Shown in pieces: positions 39,912 through 49,014 of a stretch of DNA of 64,000 nucleotides. Every line of letters starts with the position of its first letter. Within the stretch, counting starts at the first letter, position 1. The stretch comes from Aliiroseovarius subalbicans. GTDB taxonomy: Bacteria > Pseudomonadota > Alphaproteobacteria > Rhodobacterales > Rhodobacteraceae. The translations under genes and the position numbers were made by a program. The notes beneath the pieces were generated by a model. It was not told the DNA's origin. It worked only from the letters and a program-made list of their open reading frames with translations, and ran no database searches. The stretch lies in assembly GCF_022678625.1 (NCBI RefSeq), contig NZ_JALBYQ010000003.1, forward strand, positions 186,001 through 250,000. The letters are read 5' to 3'.

Positions 39912-40571
39912 CTATTTCGTCGCCCGGATCGTTTCTGCGATGTCGCGGGCACGCACGGCCATCAGGCGGTCGTCGTTCGTGGCAAAGCCGTCCAACCCCC
40001 CAAGCGCATCTGCCCCGATAGCGATCAGACCCTGGGTCGCGGCCGCGATCACCTCAGGCTCTTCACCCTCATCCAACCCGGTGATCAGCACTTCAACCGA
40101 CGAAGGCGCGGCGATGCGGGCCAGCGCCATTATCACATCTGTGCGCACCGCAAAGATGAACGCCTTGGGTTCCAGATACGCCACGTCCTCGGGCCCGGCC
40201 ATCGCGGCAAGGGCCGAGATCGCCATGTGATCCATGCCTGCAAGGTGCTCTTCGCGCAAATCTCCAATGAGGCGCAACTGCGGCACCGCACGCCGGTCAC
40301 CGATCTTGCCCAAGAGCGGTATGGCACAGGCCCAGAAGCCGTGCCGTTCCTCAAGATCCACTTCAAGCATCGCCATCACGGCTGGCACCGAGGCTTCGGT
40401 GGCAACATCGAACAGGGCGCAAACCGCTTCCATCCGCTGTTCGGACGGCACCGATGTGTCTGACATGGTGTTCTCCAACGTCACCCGGTCCAGTGCGGGA
40501 TCGGCGGCAAACAGCGGCACTGAACCCAGGAAAAGCAACGTGGTCAGTAGGGTGCGGATTGGTCTGAACAT
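39912..40571 (-). CDS. Exported HEAT-repeat-like protein
   Basis: 219 aa with an N-terminal signal peptide (MFRPIRTLLTTLLFLGSVPLFA). The rest is a run of helical pairs of HEAT/PBS-lyase-like character (MLEVDLEERHGFWACAIPLLGKIGDRRAVPQL, TDVIMALARIAAPSSVEVLITGL, PEVIAAATQGLIAIGADAL), suggesting a periplasmic alpha-solenoid for protein contact. No catalytic motif. Convergent with the fasciclin gene. Function not recognised. Confidence 0.75.
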   Translation of the reverse strand: MFRPIRTLLTTLLFLGSVPLFAADPALDRVTLENTMSDTSVPSEQRMEAVCALFDVATEASVPAVMAMLEVDLEERHGFWACAIPLLGKIGDRRAVPQLRLIGDLREEHLAGMDHMAISALAAMAGPEDVAYLEPKAFIFAVRTDVIMALARIAAPSSVEVLITGLDEGEEPEVIAAATQGLIAIGADALGGLDGFATNDDRLMAVRARDIAETIRATK

Positions 40572-40717
40572 GATCTAACCTCTGCAAAGGGATCTAGTAT
40601 AATTCTACTCCATCCGCGGCCCTTGGACCAGAACCCCGCGCAAGGGAAGGCAATCTGACACACGGGCAGTTTGAGCGAGTGCGATTAGATGTCGCCGGTG
40701 TTTGGGAAGCCCAAAAG

Positions 40718-40793
40718 TGGTGCCGCTGATAGGACTCGAACCTACGACCCCATCATTACGAATGACGTGCTCTACCATCTGAGCTACAGCGGC
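40718..40793 (-). tRNA. tRNA-Thr (anticodon CGT)
   Basis: 76 nt including CCA. Acceptor stem GCCGCTG/CAGCGGC, D-arm GCTC/GAGC, anticodon loop TTCGTAA with anticodon CGT (complement of 40758-40760), T-loop TTCGAGT. It lies downstream of hemY on the same strand. Confidence 0.97.
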
Positions 40794-40879
40794 ACTGCTG
40801 CTTCGGTGCGCGGGTCTTTAGCACCCTCGCGGCCCGGTGTGTAGCCCCAAAATGCCGGATGGCAGTCCGGGACCACGGG

Positions 40880-42388
40880 TCAGTGTTTACCTTCGACCTC
40901 GGGGGCGATGATCTCGGCCTCTTCGGTAACCTCTTCGACGAAATCCGCGGCGGGCGCGTGGGGGTCATCGTCGCTGGGGGTTTCGATGATTTCCGGCTCA
41001 GGCTCTGGGGTCGGGGCGGCGACAATCAGCGGCAGCATGTCGGTGCCACCGGGGATCGAAACTTCGCCTTCTGGCGGGACTTTCCACGACAGCGTGTCGA
41101 AGCCCTGACAATTGTCACAGGTCGGCGCCCAATGGCCGTGGATGTGGTTGCAGTTTTCGCAAACCCACTGCGGACCACGCGACGCGGTCACGGCGCGCGC
41201 TAGCCAGCCGCGCACCACGGCATCGTCGGCGCCTTCGCCCCGCTCGATTGCCGCCATCAAGGTCAGCGACCGTTGCGTTGGTTCGTTGTCTGGCAAACCG
41301 CCCAGCGCCTTGCGGGCGGCGGGGAAATCCTCGGCTGAAATATGCAGCTCGGACAAAAGCATCCTCGTTTCTGCGTCGCCTTCGCGGTGCTTGGTCAAGG
41401 CGCGGAACCGTTTCAGCCGCGCGGCGGGTGTTTCGTCCGGCACGATCGCGGCAAAGGCGGCGGCCAGGTCGGGGTGCGGCTGTGCGGTCCAGGCCTTGGT
41501 CAGAACCCGGGTCGCGTTGCGGGGTTTTTCGGCGTCCATGTAAGCACGGGCGGCCATCACGGCAGCAGGCACCAAATCCGGCGATAGCCGGTTTGCCTCG
41601 ATCGCGGCCTCGCGCGCGCTAACGCTGCTGCCTTCCTCCAGAACATCCTTGGCTTCACTCAGCGCCAGAACTGCATCGCGCCGCTTGTGCACATCACGCG
41701 GAAGCGCGCCGTATTTCAGCTTGGCGCCCAGCGTCTTGCGCGCGCCTTTCCAGTCGCCCTTGTCCGCCTGAAGCTGCAACAAAACGTCCTGAGTATCCTC
41801 ATGCCGGGGTTTCAGTGCGAAGGCCTTTTCCGCCAGCTTCATCGCGGTGTCGGTGTCGCCCTCGACCAGCTTTTGCTTCATGATCCCGCGCACACCGACG
41901 AACCGGGTCCGGTCGTCGCGCAGCAGCTTCTTATACGCCTGCTGTGCCCGGATCTTGTCGCCCGACATCTCGGCCGCCTGAGCGGTCAAAAGCGTCGTCA
42001 GCTCGGGCCGACGCAGATACCGTTCGGCCCGTGTCGCCTTGGAAATCGCGGTCGAACCATCGCCCGACGCCAGCGCCATCATGCCGTCGGCCAGCGCCTC
42101 GTATCCCTTCTTTTCGCGCGACCGATCGAAATACCGCGAAATCGCGGTTTCATCGCCGTTCAGGAAGCGCACGAAAGCGACCACAAGCCCAATGATCACG
42201 ATCAAAAGCCACACGGCAATGATCAGCGCTATCGCGGCAATCGCGGCCTGCAACGGGCCCATGTTCAGCTCGAGACCACCGAATCCGATGCGAATACCGC
42301 CTTCGGTTTCCATCAACATGCCGGCACCGATTGTCAGAAGTGCGATCGCAGCCACGAACAGGATAATCTTGAAAAGGGACCAGAACAT
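40880..42388 (-). CDS. hemY: HemY-type membrane TPR protein with C-terminal zinc ribbon
   Basis: 502 aa. Two N-terminal membrane helices (about residues 5-25 and 48-72), then a TPR-rich helical region, and near residues 420-440 a CxxC...CxxC ribbon (WVCENCNHIHG and TCDNCQGF) like the rubredoxin-type site of LapB/YciM. The protein ends in an acidic Pro/Glu-rich tail. HemY is a conserved membrane protein linked to heme biosynthesis genes; its biochemical role is unclear and it is not the protoporphyrinogen oxidase also called HemY. It follows mic60 by 10 nt. Confidence 0.87.
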   Translation of the reverse strand: MFWSLFKIILFVAAIALLTIGAGMLMETEGGIRIGFGGLELNMGPLQAAIAAIALIIAVWLLIVIIGLVVAFVRFLNGDETAISRYFDRSREKKGYEALADGMMALASGDGSTAISKATRAERYLRRPELTTLLTAQAAEMSGDKIRAQQAYKKLLRDDRTRFVGVRGIMKQKLVEGDTDTAMKLAEKAFALKPRHEDTQDVLLQLQADKGDWKGARKTLGAKLKYGALPRDVHKRRDAVLALSEAKDVLEEGSSVSAREAAIEANRLSPDLVPAAVMAARAYMDAEKPRNATRVLTKAWTAQPHPDLAAAFAAIVPDETPAARLKRFRALTKHREGDAETRMLLSELHISAEDFPAARKALGGLPDNEPTQRSLTLMAAIERGEGADDAVVRGWLARAVTASRGPQWVCENCNHIHGHWAPTCDNCQGFDTLSWKVPPEGEVSIPGGTDMLPLIVAAPTPEPEPEIIETPSDDDPHAPAADFVEEVTEEAEIIAPEVEGKH

Positions 42389-42398
42389 CAGAGTATCC

Positions 42399-43652
42399 TC
42401 AGCTTTCGTTCACGTGTGCGGCCAGGGCCGAACTGGCCTCAAGCGCATCCAGGCGCGCCGTCGCCGTTGCAATCCAATCGGTCAGGGCGGGCTGCCCAGC
42501 CTCGGGCATCGCGGCCAATTCCGTCAGAGCGCCCGCAATGTCACCCGTTTTCAGGGCATGTTCAGCGCGCGACAGGATCGCGTCGGGGTCGTCGCCCTCT
42601 TTCGGCTCCAACGACCGAACGCCCAGCTGTGTGCGCAGGAAGGCGGTCATGCGATCCATGCTGCCATCTTCTACGGCGGCGCGGATGCTGGCCTCAAGCG
42701 AGGCGCGCGCGGCGTCGGGGAAATCGGCTTGAAGGGTGGCGAGCGTCGGCACGCCTTCCTTTGCCAGACCGGCCAGCGCCGCGGGGGCGTCCAGCCCTGT
42801 CGCCTCGCCCAAATCGAACAGCGCGTCGTCAAAGGCGCGCCCGGTGTCCAGTGCGGCCATGATGCGTGATAGCGCAGCACGGCCCGCGGCGGCCTTCGCG
42901 GCCTCGGCGGCACTCACTTCCAGCGTCTGCGCATCCTCCTGAACCGTGCTGATCCGCTCAAGCTCCCGATCCAGCATCGCGCGCATCTGTTCCAATTCGC
43001 GTTCATAAGCTGCGGCGGCGGCCACCGCCGCTTCGGCCCCGGCACCTGTAGGCAGTTTTTCAACCGCCAAAAGCCGTGCCTCGATCTCGTCAATGCGCGT
43101 CGATACCGCTTCAATCTGCGCCACGATCGTTTTGAACTCACCGTTCACTTCGCCGCGCAACGTGACAAGGCCGTCGTCGGCTTGCAACCCGGCCACCGCT
43201 GTGGCGGTTTCGTCGTTGGCGGTCTCCAAGGCATTCAAGCGCCCGGCCTGAGCCGCGACCGCTTGCGCAATCGGGTCCACCTCGGGGGCAACACCGGGAA
43301 ACGGCCAACCCTCGGGCACCACATAGCGCGCGGCGCCGAAGCCGATTACCGCAGCAATCACACCACCCAGAACCAACGGCACAAACCCGCTGCGTTGGGC
43401 GTTTTCCGGCGGCGCCATGCCCTGAGGCACTTCTCTTGCCTCACGCAGGCCAGCATCGCCAGCCGCCGCTTCCACGTCGGTCTGTTCATCGGTGGCTTCC
43501 GACAGTGCGGTGTCCGCACCGTCAGGGTTGTCATCAGGAGTCATGTCCGCAGGTCCGACCGAAGCCTCCTCCGGTGCGCGTTCATCAACAACAACGGCGT
43601 TCTCGACCGTGTCTTCAACCTTGTCCTTCGGGGGTTTCGGGGTCTTGGCCAC
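42399..43652 (-). CDS. Mitofilin/Mic60-like inner-membrane protein
   Basis: 417 aa from a GTG at 43652 with AAAGG upstream. A long acidic, low-complexity cytosolic N-terminus is followed by one membrane helix (FVPLVLGGVIAAVIGFGAARYVV), a long coiled-coil periplasmic region (NALETANDETATAVAGL to ERELEQMRAMLDRELERIS) and a helical C-terminal domain. This layout and the hemD/hemY neighbours fit the alphaproteobacterial Mic60, the relative of the mitochondrial cristae-organising protein, which bends the inner membrane and binds outer-membrane partners. The start codon is less certain than the family. Confidence 0.82.
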   Translation of the reverse strand: MAKTPKPPKDKVEDTVENAVVVDERAPEEASVGPADMTPDDNPDGADTALSEATDEQTDVEAAAGDAGLREAREVPQGMAPPENAQRSGFVPLVLGGVIAAVIGFGAARYVVPEGWPFPGVAPEVDPIAQAVAAQAGRLNALETANDETATAVAGLQADDGLVTLRGEVNGEFKTIVAQIEAVSTRIDEIEARLLAVEKLPTGAGAEAAVAAAAAYERELEQMRAMLDRELERISTVQEDAQTLEVSAAEAAKAAAGRAALSRIMAALDTGRAFDDALFDLGEATGLDAPAALAGLAKEGVPTLATLQADFPDAARASLEASIRAAVEDGSMDRMTAFLRTQLGVRSLEPKEGDDPDAILSRAEHALKTGDIAGALTELAAMPEAGQPALTDWIATATARLDALEASSALAAHVNES

Positions 43653-43727
43653 TTTGAATAACCTTTCGAATCTCACCGGTAACGACGCTGGCGCGCCCTT
43701 AGAATGTATATGGGGGCACACCGGGTC

Positions 43728-44435
43728 TCAAGCAAAGTCGGATGTCAGCGCTGCGACAATCCTGCTCACCATTTCGGCCCCGTTCGGCACTGCGCAAACC
43801 TCGGGGGTCACCCCGGTTTGCACCGTGAACCCCTCAGCCACCGCCTGTGACAACGCGATCACGCGGACCCTTGGCCCGATCATCGTGACCCCCTGCCCAA
43901 CCCACACTGCCGACAGTGGCGAATAAAGGGGAAGTACGACTGGCTCGTCCCCTTCGATCAGGGCTTTGGCCTCCGTCGTCAGGGGGACCGGATCCTGGGT
44001 ATAGGTCACCGTTTCATCTGTCTCTATTCCACCTGAATTCAGCCGTTCAGCAATATCCCCGCGCGCAGTTTCTCCGCGCAGGTGCAGCAGGCGACCTACA
44101 GGCGGGGCGGCCATAAGACGCTGCACCAGTTCGTCGGCATCTTGGGCCACCACGCCGATATCAGCCCCCTTCGCCCGGGCGGCGGAGGCTGTGCGCGGTC
44201 CGACACAATGCGCTGTCACGCCTGACGCATCATTCAGGGACGCCGCGCCGTTCGCAGACGACAGGATAATGCCGCCATATCCCGCAATCGCCACCCTTTC
44301 TGCGCGCGGCTTGATCTGCATCACCGGGGAAAGCACCACGTGAACGGACTGCTTCAACCGCGCCTCAACCGCCGCGACCACACGCAGCGCCTGGGCCTTT
44401 GGCCGGGTCAGGACAAGCGTGGGGAATTGGGGCAT
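43728..44435 (-). CDS. hemD: Uroporphyrinogen-III synthase
   Basis: 235 aa, two-lobe enzyme that closes hydroxymethylbilane to uroporphyrinogen III in heme and cobalamin synthesis. The family is poorly conserved; seen here are the N-terminal [11 protein letters not shown], the IILSSANGA strand-turn, [32 protein letters not shown] and the later PLYSPLSAV. Start ATG 44435 with a weak ribosome site. First gene of hemD-mic60-hemY, divergent from tsaD across 73 bp, a gene order common in alphaproteobacteria. Confidence 0.88.
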   Translation of the reverse strand: MPQFPTLVLTRPKAQALRVVAAVEARLKQSVHVVLSPVMQIKPRAERVAIAGYGGIILSSANGAASLNDASGVTAHCVGPRTASAARAKGADIGVVAQDADELVQRLMAAPPVGRLLHLRGETARGDIAERLNSGGIETDETVTYTQDPVPLTTEAKALIEGDEPVVLPLYSPLSAVWVGQGVTMIGPRVRVIALSQAVAEGFTVQTGVTPEVCAVPNGAEMVSRIVAALTSDFA

Positions 44436-44508
44436 AGGAACCTGCCGGGATTGTCTGGAACGCCCCACGGTGTTACCCCGCAGGGACCGATTTCGCAACT
44501 GGTGCACC

Positions 44509-45606
44509 ATGACACGGACCTTGACCATCCTGGGGCTGGAAAGCTCTTGCGACGATACCGCCGCCGCGGTTGTGCGTCACACGCCGGGCAGGGCGCCAGA
44601 GGTGCTGTCCGCTGTCGTTGCGGGCCAGACCGAATTGCACGCGGATTTTGGTGGCGTGGTGCCGGAAATTGCCGCGCGGGCACATACCGAAAAGCTCGAC
44701 CTTTGCGTTGAACAGGCTCTAACGCAGGCGAATTTGCCCCTATCCGAGCTGGACGCCATCGCCGTGACCGCTGGCCCCGGCCTGATTGGTGGTGTGCTGG
44801 CCGGCGTCATGTGCGCCAAGGGTTTGAGCGCCGGCAGCGGCCTGCCGCTGGTTGGTGTGAACCACCTGGCGGGGCATGCGTTGACCCCGCGCCTGACCGA
44901 TCAGGCCACGTTTCCTTACCTGATGCTCTTGGTCTCGGGCGGTCATTGCCAGTTCCTGATCGCAAAAGGTCCCGAAAAGTTCACCCGCCTTGGCGGCACG
45001 ATCGACGACGCGCCGGGCGAGGCATTCGACAAGACCGCGAAACTGTTGGGCCTTGCCCAACCCGGCGGACCCTCGGTCGAGGCCGAGGCGCGCACGGGCA
45101 ACCCGACCCGGTTTCGCCTTCCCCGCCCGCTGTTGGATCGCCCCGGATGCGACATGTCCTTTTCCGGTCTGAAAACCGCGCTTTTGCGCGAACGCGACAG
45201 GTTGGTGGCTCAATATGGCGGGTTAAGGGTTCAGGACCGCGCCGACCTCTGTGCCTCATTCCAGGCCGCCGTGGCCGATGTTCTGGCCGAGAAATCCCGC
45301 CGTGCCTTGACGCAGTACCTGGATCTGGCCCCGGTCACCCCGACCCTTGCCGTTGCCGGAGGCGTCGCGGCAAATCAGACCATTCGCGCAGCGTTAGAGA
45401 CTGTGTGCGCCGAGTCAGGCACTCAATTCTTGGCCCCGCCACTGGCCCTGTGCACAGACAACGCCGCGATGATCGCCTGGGCCGGAATTGAACGGTTTCG
45501 CGCAGGGCATCGGGATGACATGAGCCTGTCGGCGCGTCCCAGATGGCCACTGGACCTAACCAGCCCGTCCATGCTTGGATCGGGCAAGAAAGGGGCAAAA
45601 GCATGA
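44509..45606 (+). CDS. tsaD: tRNA t6A37 threonylcarbamoyltransferase TsaD
   Basis: 365 aa, Kae1/Qri7/TsaD family. It begins [15 protein letters not shown], has the metal-binding HTEKL motif in [12 protein letters not shown] and the [12 protein letters not shown] block, and the SGGHCQ and [10 protein letters not shown] motifs of the ASKHA fold. It transfers the threonylcarbamoyl group to A37 of ANN-reading tRNAs together with TsaB and TsaE. TsaE is encoded at 59383-59856. Its stop overlaps the gpsA start (ATGA). Confidence 0.95.
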   Translation: MTRTLTILGLESSCDDTAAAVVRHTPGRAPEVLSAVVAGQTELHADFGGVVPEIAARAHTEKLDLCVEQALTQANLPLSELDAIAVTAGPGLIGGVLAGVMCAKGLSAGSGLPLVGVNHLAGHALTPRLTDQATFPYLMLLVSGGHCQFLIAKGPEKFTRLGGTIDDAPGEAFDKTAKLLGLAQPGGPSVEAEARTGNPTRFRLPRPLLDRPGCDMSFSGLKTALLRERDRLVAQYGGLRVQDRADLCASFQAAVADVLAEKSRRALTQYLDLAPVTPTLAVAGGVAANQTIRAALETVCAESGTQFLAPPLALCTDNAAMIAWAGIERFRAGHRDDMSLSARPRWPLDLTSPSMLGSGKKGAKA

Positions 45607-46544
45607 GCATTTCGGTTCTGGGCGCAGGGGCATTCGGCACCGCGCTGGCGATTTCCCTGGCGCGGGACGGGCGGCCGGTCACCCTGTGGGCCCGTGATCT
45701 GTCTGGAATGGATGGCGAGAACACACGCCGCCTGCCCGGTCATGCCTTTCCGCCGACACTGAAGGTCACCGATAATTTGGTCACGGCCAGCCAGGCGGAA
45801 ACCCTTCTGATCGCCACGCCGATGCAACAGCTTGCGCCGTTTCTGGAGGCAAACAAGACCCTGTTTGCGCGCAAAACGCTTGTGGCCTGCTGCAAGGGCG
45901 TGGATCTTTCCAGCGGGCGCGGCCCGGCCGAAATCATTGCCCAGACCTGCCCCAGCGCCACGCCCGCCATCCTGTCCGGCCCGTCCTTTGCCGTGGATAT
46001 CGCGGCAGGCTTGCCCACCGCGCTGACCCTGGCTGCCGATGACGGCGTGGCGCTGCAACAGGAGCTGTCCACCGCCAATCTGCGGCTCTATCGCTCATCG
46101 GACCTGATCGGCGTAGAACTGGGCGGTGCTCTGAAGAACGTCGTCGCCATCGCTTGTGGTATTGCCATAGCTGCAGGTCTGGGGGAAAGCGCGCGCGCCG
46201 CCTTGATGACACGCGGCTATGCCGAAATGCAGCGCTTTGCCGCCATGAAGGGCGCGCAACCCGAGACTTTGGCAGGCCTATCAGGCTTTGGCGATCTGGC
46301 GCTGACTTGTACATCTGAGAAATCGCGCAACTATGCCTTTGGGTTGGCCTTGGGCCGCGGACAAACGCCGGCAGAGAACACCACAGTTGAGGGCAAAGCG
46401 ACCGCAAAAGCAGTCTCTCAAACAGCCCGAAACGCAGAAATCGACATGCCGATCGCGGACATGGTCGTTGCCGTTCTGGATCAACACATCACCATTAGAG
46501 AAGCCGCAGAGATGCTGCTGTCCCGACCGCTTAAGGAGGAATGA
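45603..46544 (+). CDS. gpsA: Glycerol-3-phosphate dehydrogenase [NAD(P)+]
   Basis: 313 aa cytosolic enzyme making sn-glycerol 3-phosphate for phospholipids. Rossmann motif GAGAFGTA at residues 7-14, the catalytic lysine in ACCKGVD, the [15 protein letters not shown] block, and [15 protein letters not shown]. The start overlaps tsaD by 4 nt. The tsaD-gpsA-yciI-EVE order is common in Rhodobacterales. Confidence 0.95.
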   Translation: MSISVLGAGAFGTALAISLARDGRPVTLWARDLSGMDGENTRRLPGHAFPPTLKVTDNLVTASQAETLLIATPMQQLAPFLEANKTLFARKTLVACCKGVDLSSGRGPAEIIAQTCPSATPAILSGPSFAVDIAAGLPTALTLAADDGVALQQELSTANLRLYRSSDLIGVELGGALKNVVAIACGIAIAAGLGESARAALMTRGYAEMQRFAAMKGAQPETLAGLSGFGDLALTCTSEKSRNYAFGLALGRGQTPAENTTVEGKATAKAVSQTARNAEIDMPIADMVVAVLDQHITIREAAEMLLSRPLKEE

Positions 46545-46545
46545 A

Positions 46546-46812
46546 ATGCTTGCTGCCCTGATCTGCACCGACAAACCTGGTGCCCTGGACATCCGAAAGG
46601 CCAACCGCGACGCACATGTTGCGTATTTGAAAAGCACCGGCGCTGTTCAGGCCGGGCCGTTCCTGGACGAAAACGGCGACATGTGTGGGTCGCTGGTTAT
46701 TCTGGACGTCGCCGACCTGAGCGCCGCGCGGGATTGGGCGGCGCAGGACCCCTATGCCAAGGCTGGTCTGTTCGCCGATGTCCGTATCGAGCAGTGGAAC
46801 AAGGTGATCTGA
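46546..46812 (+). CDS. YciI-family protein
   Basis: 88 aa ferredoxin-like-fold protein with the family pattern RKANRDAHVAYLKSTGAVQAGPFLDENGDMCGSLVILD and DPYAKAGLFADVRIEQWNKV. The conserved His and Asp of the putative active site (His in RDAHVAYL, Asp in QDPYAKAGL) are present. Function in bacteria is uncertain. It starts 1 nt after the gpsA stop behind a strong AAGGAGG and ends overlapping the EVE gene. Confidence 0.9.
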   Translation: MLAALICTDKPGALDIRKANRDAHVAYLKSTGAVQAGPFLDENGDMCGSLVILDVADLSAARDWAAQDPYAKAGLFADVRIEQWNKVI

Positions 46813-47231
46813 TGGCGCACTGGTTGTTCAAATCCGAAGTTTCAACCTGGTCCTGGGATCAACAGGTCGCCAAGGGCGACGTGGGAGAGGAGTGGGACGG
46901 CGTTCGAAACTACCAGGCGCGCAATCAGATGCGGGCGATGAAAGTGGGCGATCTGGGCTTCTTTTATCACTCGCAGAAGGAAAAAGAGATCGTCGGAATT
47001 GTCGAAGTGATCGCCGAAAGTCACCCTGACAGCACCACCGACGATGAGCGCTGGGACTGCGTGGACATCAAGGCCGTGCGCGCCCTGCCCAGACCCGTGA
47101 CCCTGGCCATGTGCAAGGAAGATCCGCGCCTTGCCGGCATGGTTCTGGTCAACAACACGCGCCTGTCTGTGCAGCCTGTCACCGATACCGAATGGGCCGT
47201 GGTGTTGGAGCTTGCGGGCGACGAAACCTAG
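46812..47231 (+). CDS. EVE domain-containing protein
   Basis: 139 aa, a single EVE domain of the PUA-like superfamily (starts MAHWLFKSEVSTWSWDQQ, has WDGVRNYQARNQMRAM and VGDLGFFYHSQKEKEIVGI). EVE domains are thought to bind modified bases in RNA or DNA. Here it is a housekeeping-type stand-alone protein coupled to the YciI gene by a TGATG overlap; no defence genes are nearby. Confidence 0.92.
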   Translation: MAHWLFKSEVSTWSWDQQVAKGDVGEEWDGVRNYQARNQMRAMKVGDLGFFYHSQKEKEIVGIVEVIAESHPDSTTDDERWDCVDIKAVRALPRPVTLAMCKEDPRLAGMVLVNNTRLSVQPVTDTEWAVVLELAGDET

Positions 47232-47292
47232 CCGCGAGCGCCCCTTTCTGACATTCTGACCGCAGTGAAACGCGAACAGGAAGGGAAATCCA

Positions 47293-47688
47293 ATGGAATT
47301 TGTTGCAGTTCTGGCGGCCGCTGTTGCCGCCTATGCCTTCGGATCACTCTGGTACATGACGTTGGCCAAGCCATGGATGGCTGCCACTGGCATCGAAGTC
47401 GACGAAAGTGGGCGGCCACAGAATGCATCGGACCCGAAGCCGTATATCGTCGCCTTCATCATGGCGGTTTTGGTGGCTGGGATGATGCGCCATGTGTTCA
47501 TGATGTCGGGGATCGACACACTTGGAAAAGGCTTCACCACCGGGCTTGGCCTGGGACTGTTCATCGCCGCACCGTGGATCGTGAACAACGTGATGTTTTC
47601 CAACAAGCCGAAAGTTCTGGCGCTGATCGATGGAGGCTATGCCGCGGGCGGCTGCACCGTCGCGGGCATCGTCCTGGCCTTGTTCTGA
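47293..47688 (+). CDS. DUF1761 family membrane protein
   Basis: 131 aa with four hydrophobic segments, starting FVAVLAAAVAAYAFGSLWYMTLAKPWM, which is the DUF1761 hallmark (small integral membrane proteins of unknown function). A Gly-rich third segment (GLGLGLFIAAPWIVNN) follows. It has an AGGGAAAT-type ribosome site and its own terminator. Confidence 0.88.
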   Translation: MEFVAVLAAAVAAYAFGSLWYMTLAKPWMAATGIEVDESGRPQNASDPKPYIVAFIMAVLVAGMMRHVFMMSGIDTLGKGFTTGLGLGLFIAAPWIVNNVMFSNKPKVLALIDGGYAAGGCTVAGIVLALF

Positions 47689-47696
47689 CAGCAAAC

Positions 47697-47732
47697 AAAA
47701 GGAGGGATCCGACCCCTCGGACCCCTCCTTTC
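47697..47732 (+). terminator. Terminator after the DUF1761 gene
   Basis: AAAGGAGGG-TCCGA pairs with TCGGA-CCCTCCTTT around a CCCC loop, giving about 12 paired bases with a one-base bulge, directly after the stop. Confidence 0.8.
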
Positions 47733-47877
47733 CACCCCACGTGCTCCCTCAGCACCACACGTGTCTCTGAAATTCGAGGTCCGGCCGTCCTAGCCTTCGA
47801 TTAGAAACCTAGAGAATACGGCCCGCGTGCGCAAGGATGTTTCCCTGCAAAATTCGTTCAAATACAATGAGTTATGC

Positions 47878-47892
47878 TTAATTCGACGTTAA
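47878..47892. promoter_or_regulatory. CtrA-type box (TTAA-N7-TTAA) in an intergenic region
   Basis: TTAA at 47878-47881 and 47889-47892 are separated by exactly seven bases, the full CtrA consensus. The site lies between two convergent genes and only 2-9 bp from a hairpin, so it has no obvious target promoter. Low confidence that it is functional. Confidence 0.35.
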
Positions 47893-47893
47893 C

Positions 47894-47929
47894 CAAAGGA
47901 AAGGGGCGCACAGTTTCCTGCACGCCCCT
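47894..47929 (-). terminator. Terminator after the DUF2853 gene
   Basis: On the minus strand a 12-bp stem (two G-U pairs) closes on a GAAA tetraloop (47914-47917) and is followed by TTTCCTTT. It lies just past the stop codon of the DUF2853 gene. Confidence 0.85.
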
Positions 47930-47952
47930 GAATTCGTTCGGATTTCCGTGGA

Positions 47953-48294
47953 TCAGCCGTAGACCGATTCCTTGCCGAAATGCTTGGTCAGCATGTAATA
48001 GACCACGGCGCGATACTTGTTACGCTCGCTTTTGCCATAGGTCTCGATCACCGAGTCAATCGCATCCATCAGCTGTGGACCGTCGGCCAGGCCCAGCTTC
48101 TTGATCAGGAAATTGTCCTTGACGGTCTCCAGCTCGCTCGGCTGGCTGCCGGCCACAGTCGAAGCGTCGTCGTTGTAGATCGCGGGGCCGCAACCGATCG
48201 TGACCTTCGTCAGCAGGTCCATATCGGGGGTCATCCCACATTTGTTCTTCAGATCGTCCGCGTATTTGGCGATCAGATCGTCACGTTTTCCCAT
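47953..48294 (-). CDS. DUF2853 family protein
   Basis: 113 aa, wholly helical and soluble by appearance, starting MGKRDDLIAKYADDLKNKCG and ending RAVVYYMLTKHFGKESVYG, as in DUF2853 proteins common in marine alphaproteobacteria and Bacteroidetes. Function unknown. It has an AGGAG ribosome site and its own terminator; the divergent neighbour is the BON-LysM gene. Confidence 0.88.
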   Translation of the reverse strand: MGKRDDLIAKYADDLKNKCGMTPDMDLLTKVTIGCGPAIYNDDASTVAGSQPSELETVKDNFLIKKLGLADGPQLMDAIDSVIETYGKSERNKYRAVVYYMLTKHFGKESVYG

Positions 48295-48463
48295 GTCAAA
48301 CTCCTGATTTTAACTACAGGGCCCAATGCCCCTCACCTTGTGCAGCCTAGGGTGAAATCTGCGCAGGACAAAGGGAAACATTGCCGCGCCTTTCCCCCTA
48401 GGCAATCAGACATACTTGGCGCAGGATACAGGTTAGTAAACACCATATTGCAAGGAGGCTGTT

Positions 48464-48880
48464 ATGGGTCTGTGGAATTTCGTGAAAGGTGCCGGCAAAT
48501 CCCTGTTCGGCGGAAATGATGAGGCGACCCCCGAGGCGCTGACCACTGAAGTGGCCGAGCTGGGTTTTGATACATCCGATCTGGATATCAAGATCGACGG
48601 CGAAAAGGTCACTGTCGCCGGTGGCGCGAACCTGACCGCAGAAGAGCGTGAAAAGGTCATTCTGGCCGTGGGCAACGTCGAAGGCGTGGCCGAGGTCGAA
48701 AGTGACCTGGAAACCGCCACCGTGTTCCACACTGTCGAAAAGGGCGATACGCTCTGGGCCGTATCGAAAAAGGCGCTGGGCTCCGGGTCGCGCTACATGG
48801 AGATCTTTGAGGCCAACAAGCCGATGCTGTCGGATCCCGACAAGATCTATCCGGGCCAGGTGCTGCGCATCCCCACCTAA
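48464..48880 (+). CDS. BON-LysM protein (Kbp/YgaU-like)
   Basis: 138 aa with no signal peptide. A BON domain (residues about 25-85, with VTVAGGANLTAEEREKVILAVGNVEGVAEVES) is followed by a LysM domain (HTVEKGDTLWAVSKKALGSG to IYPGQVLRIP). This is the arrangement of the E. coli potassium-binding protein Kbp, which senses K+ in the cytosol. The CAAGGAGG ribosome site is strong and a good terminator follows. Confidence 0.92.
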   Translation: MGLWNFVKGAGKSLFGGNDEATPEALTTEVAELGFDTSDLDIKIDGEKVTVAGGANLTAEEREKVILAVGNVEGVAEVESDLETATVFHTVEKGDTLWAVSKKALGSGSRYMEIFEANKPMLSDPDKIYPGQVLRIPT

Positions 48881-48888
48881 AACATTCC

Positions 48889-48920
48889 TGCGGCCGGGCA
48901 TCACGTCCGGCCGCAATTTT
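48889..48920 (+). terminator. Terminator after the BON-LysM gene
   Basis: A perfect 9-bp stem (TGCGGCCGG with CCGGCCGCA) followed by ATTTTCTTT, 9 nt after the stop. Confidence 0.85.
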
Positions 48921-49014
48921 CTTTCAATTCCGACCGCTCAGTCGCAATTAATGCTTGTTCCCATCTGGGAATCCCTGTCAGATCAGCGCGAAATTCAATG
49001 CGAGGGATGACAGC

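Noticed and set aside
46812-47231. EVE-domain gene as part of a defence or restriction system
   Set aside because: Its neighbours are housekeeping genes (gpsA, yciI, DUF1761) and no nuclease or McrB-like gene is present.
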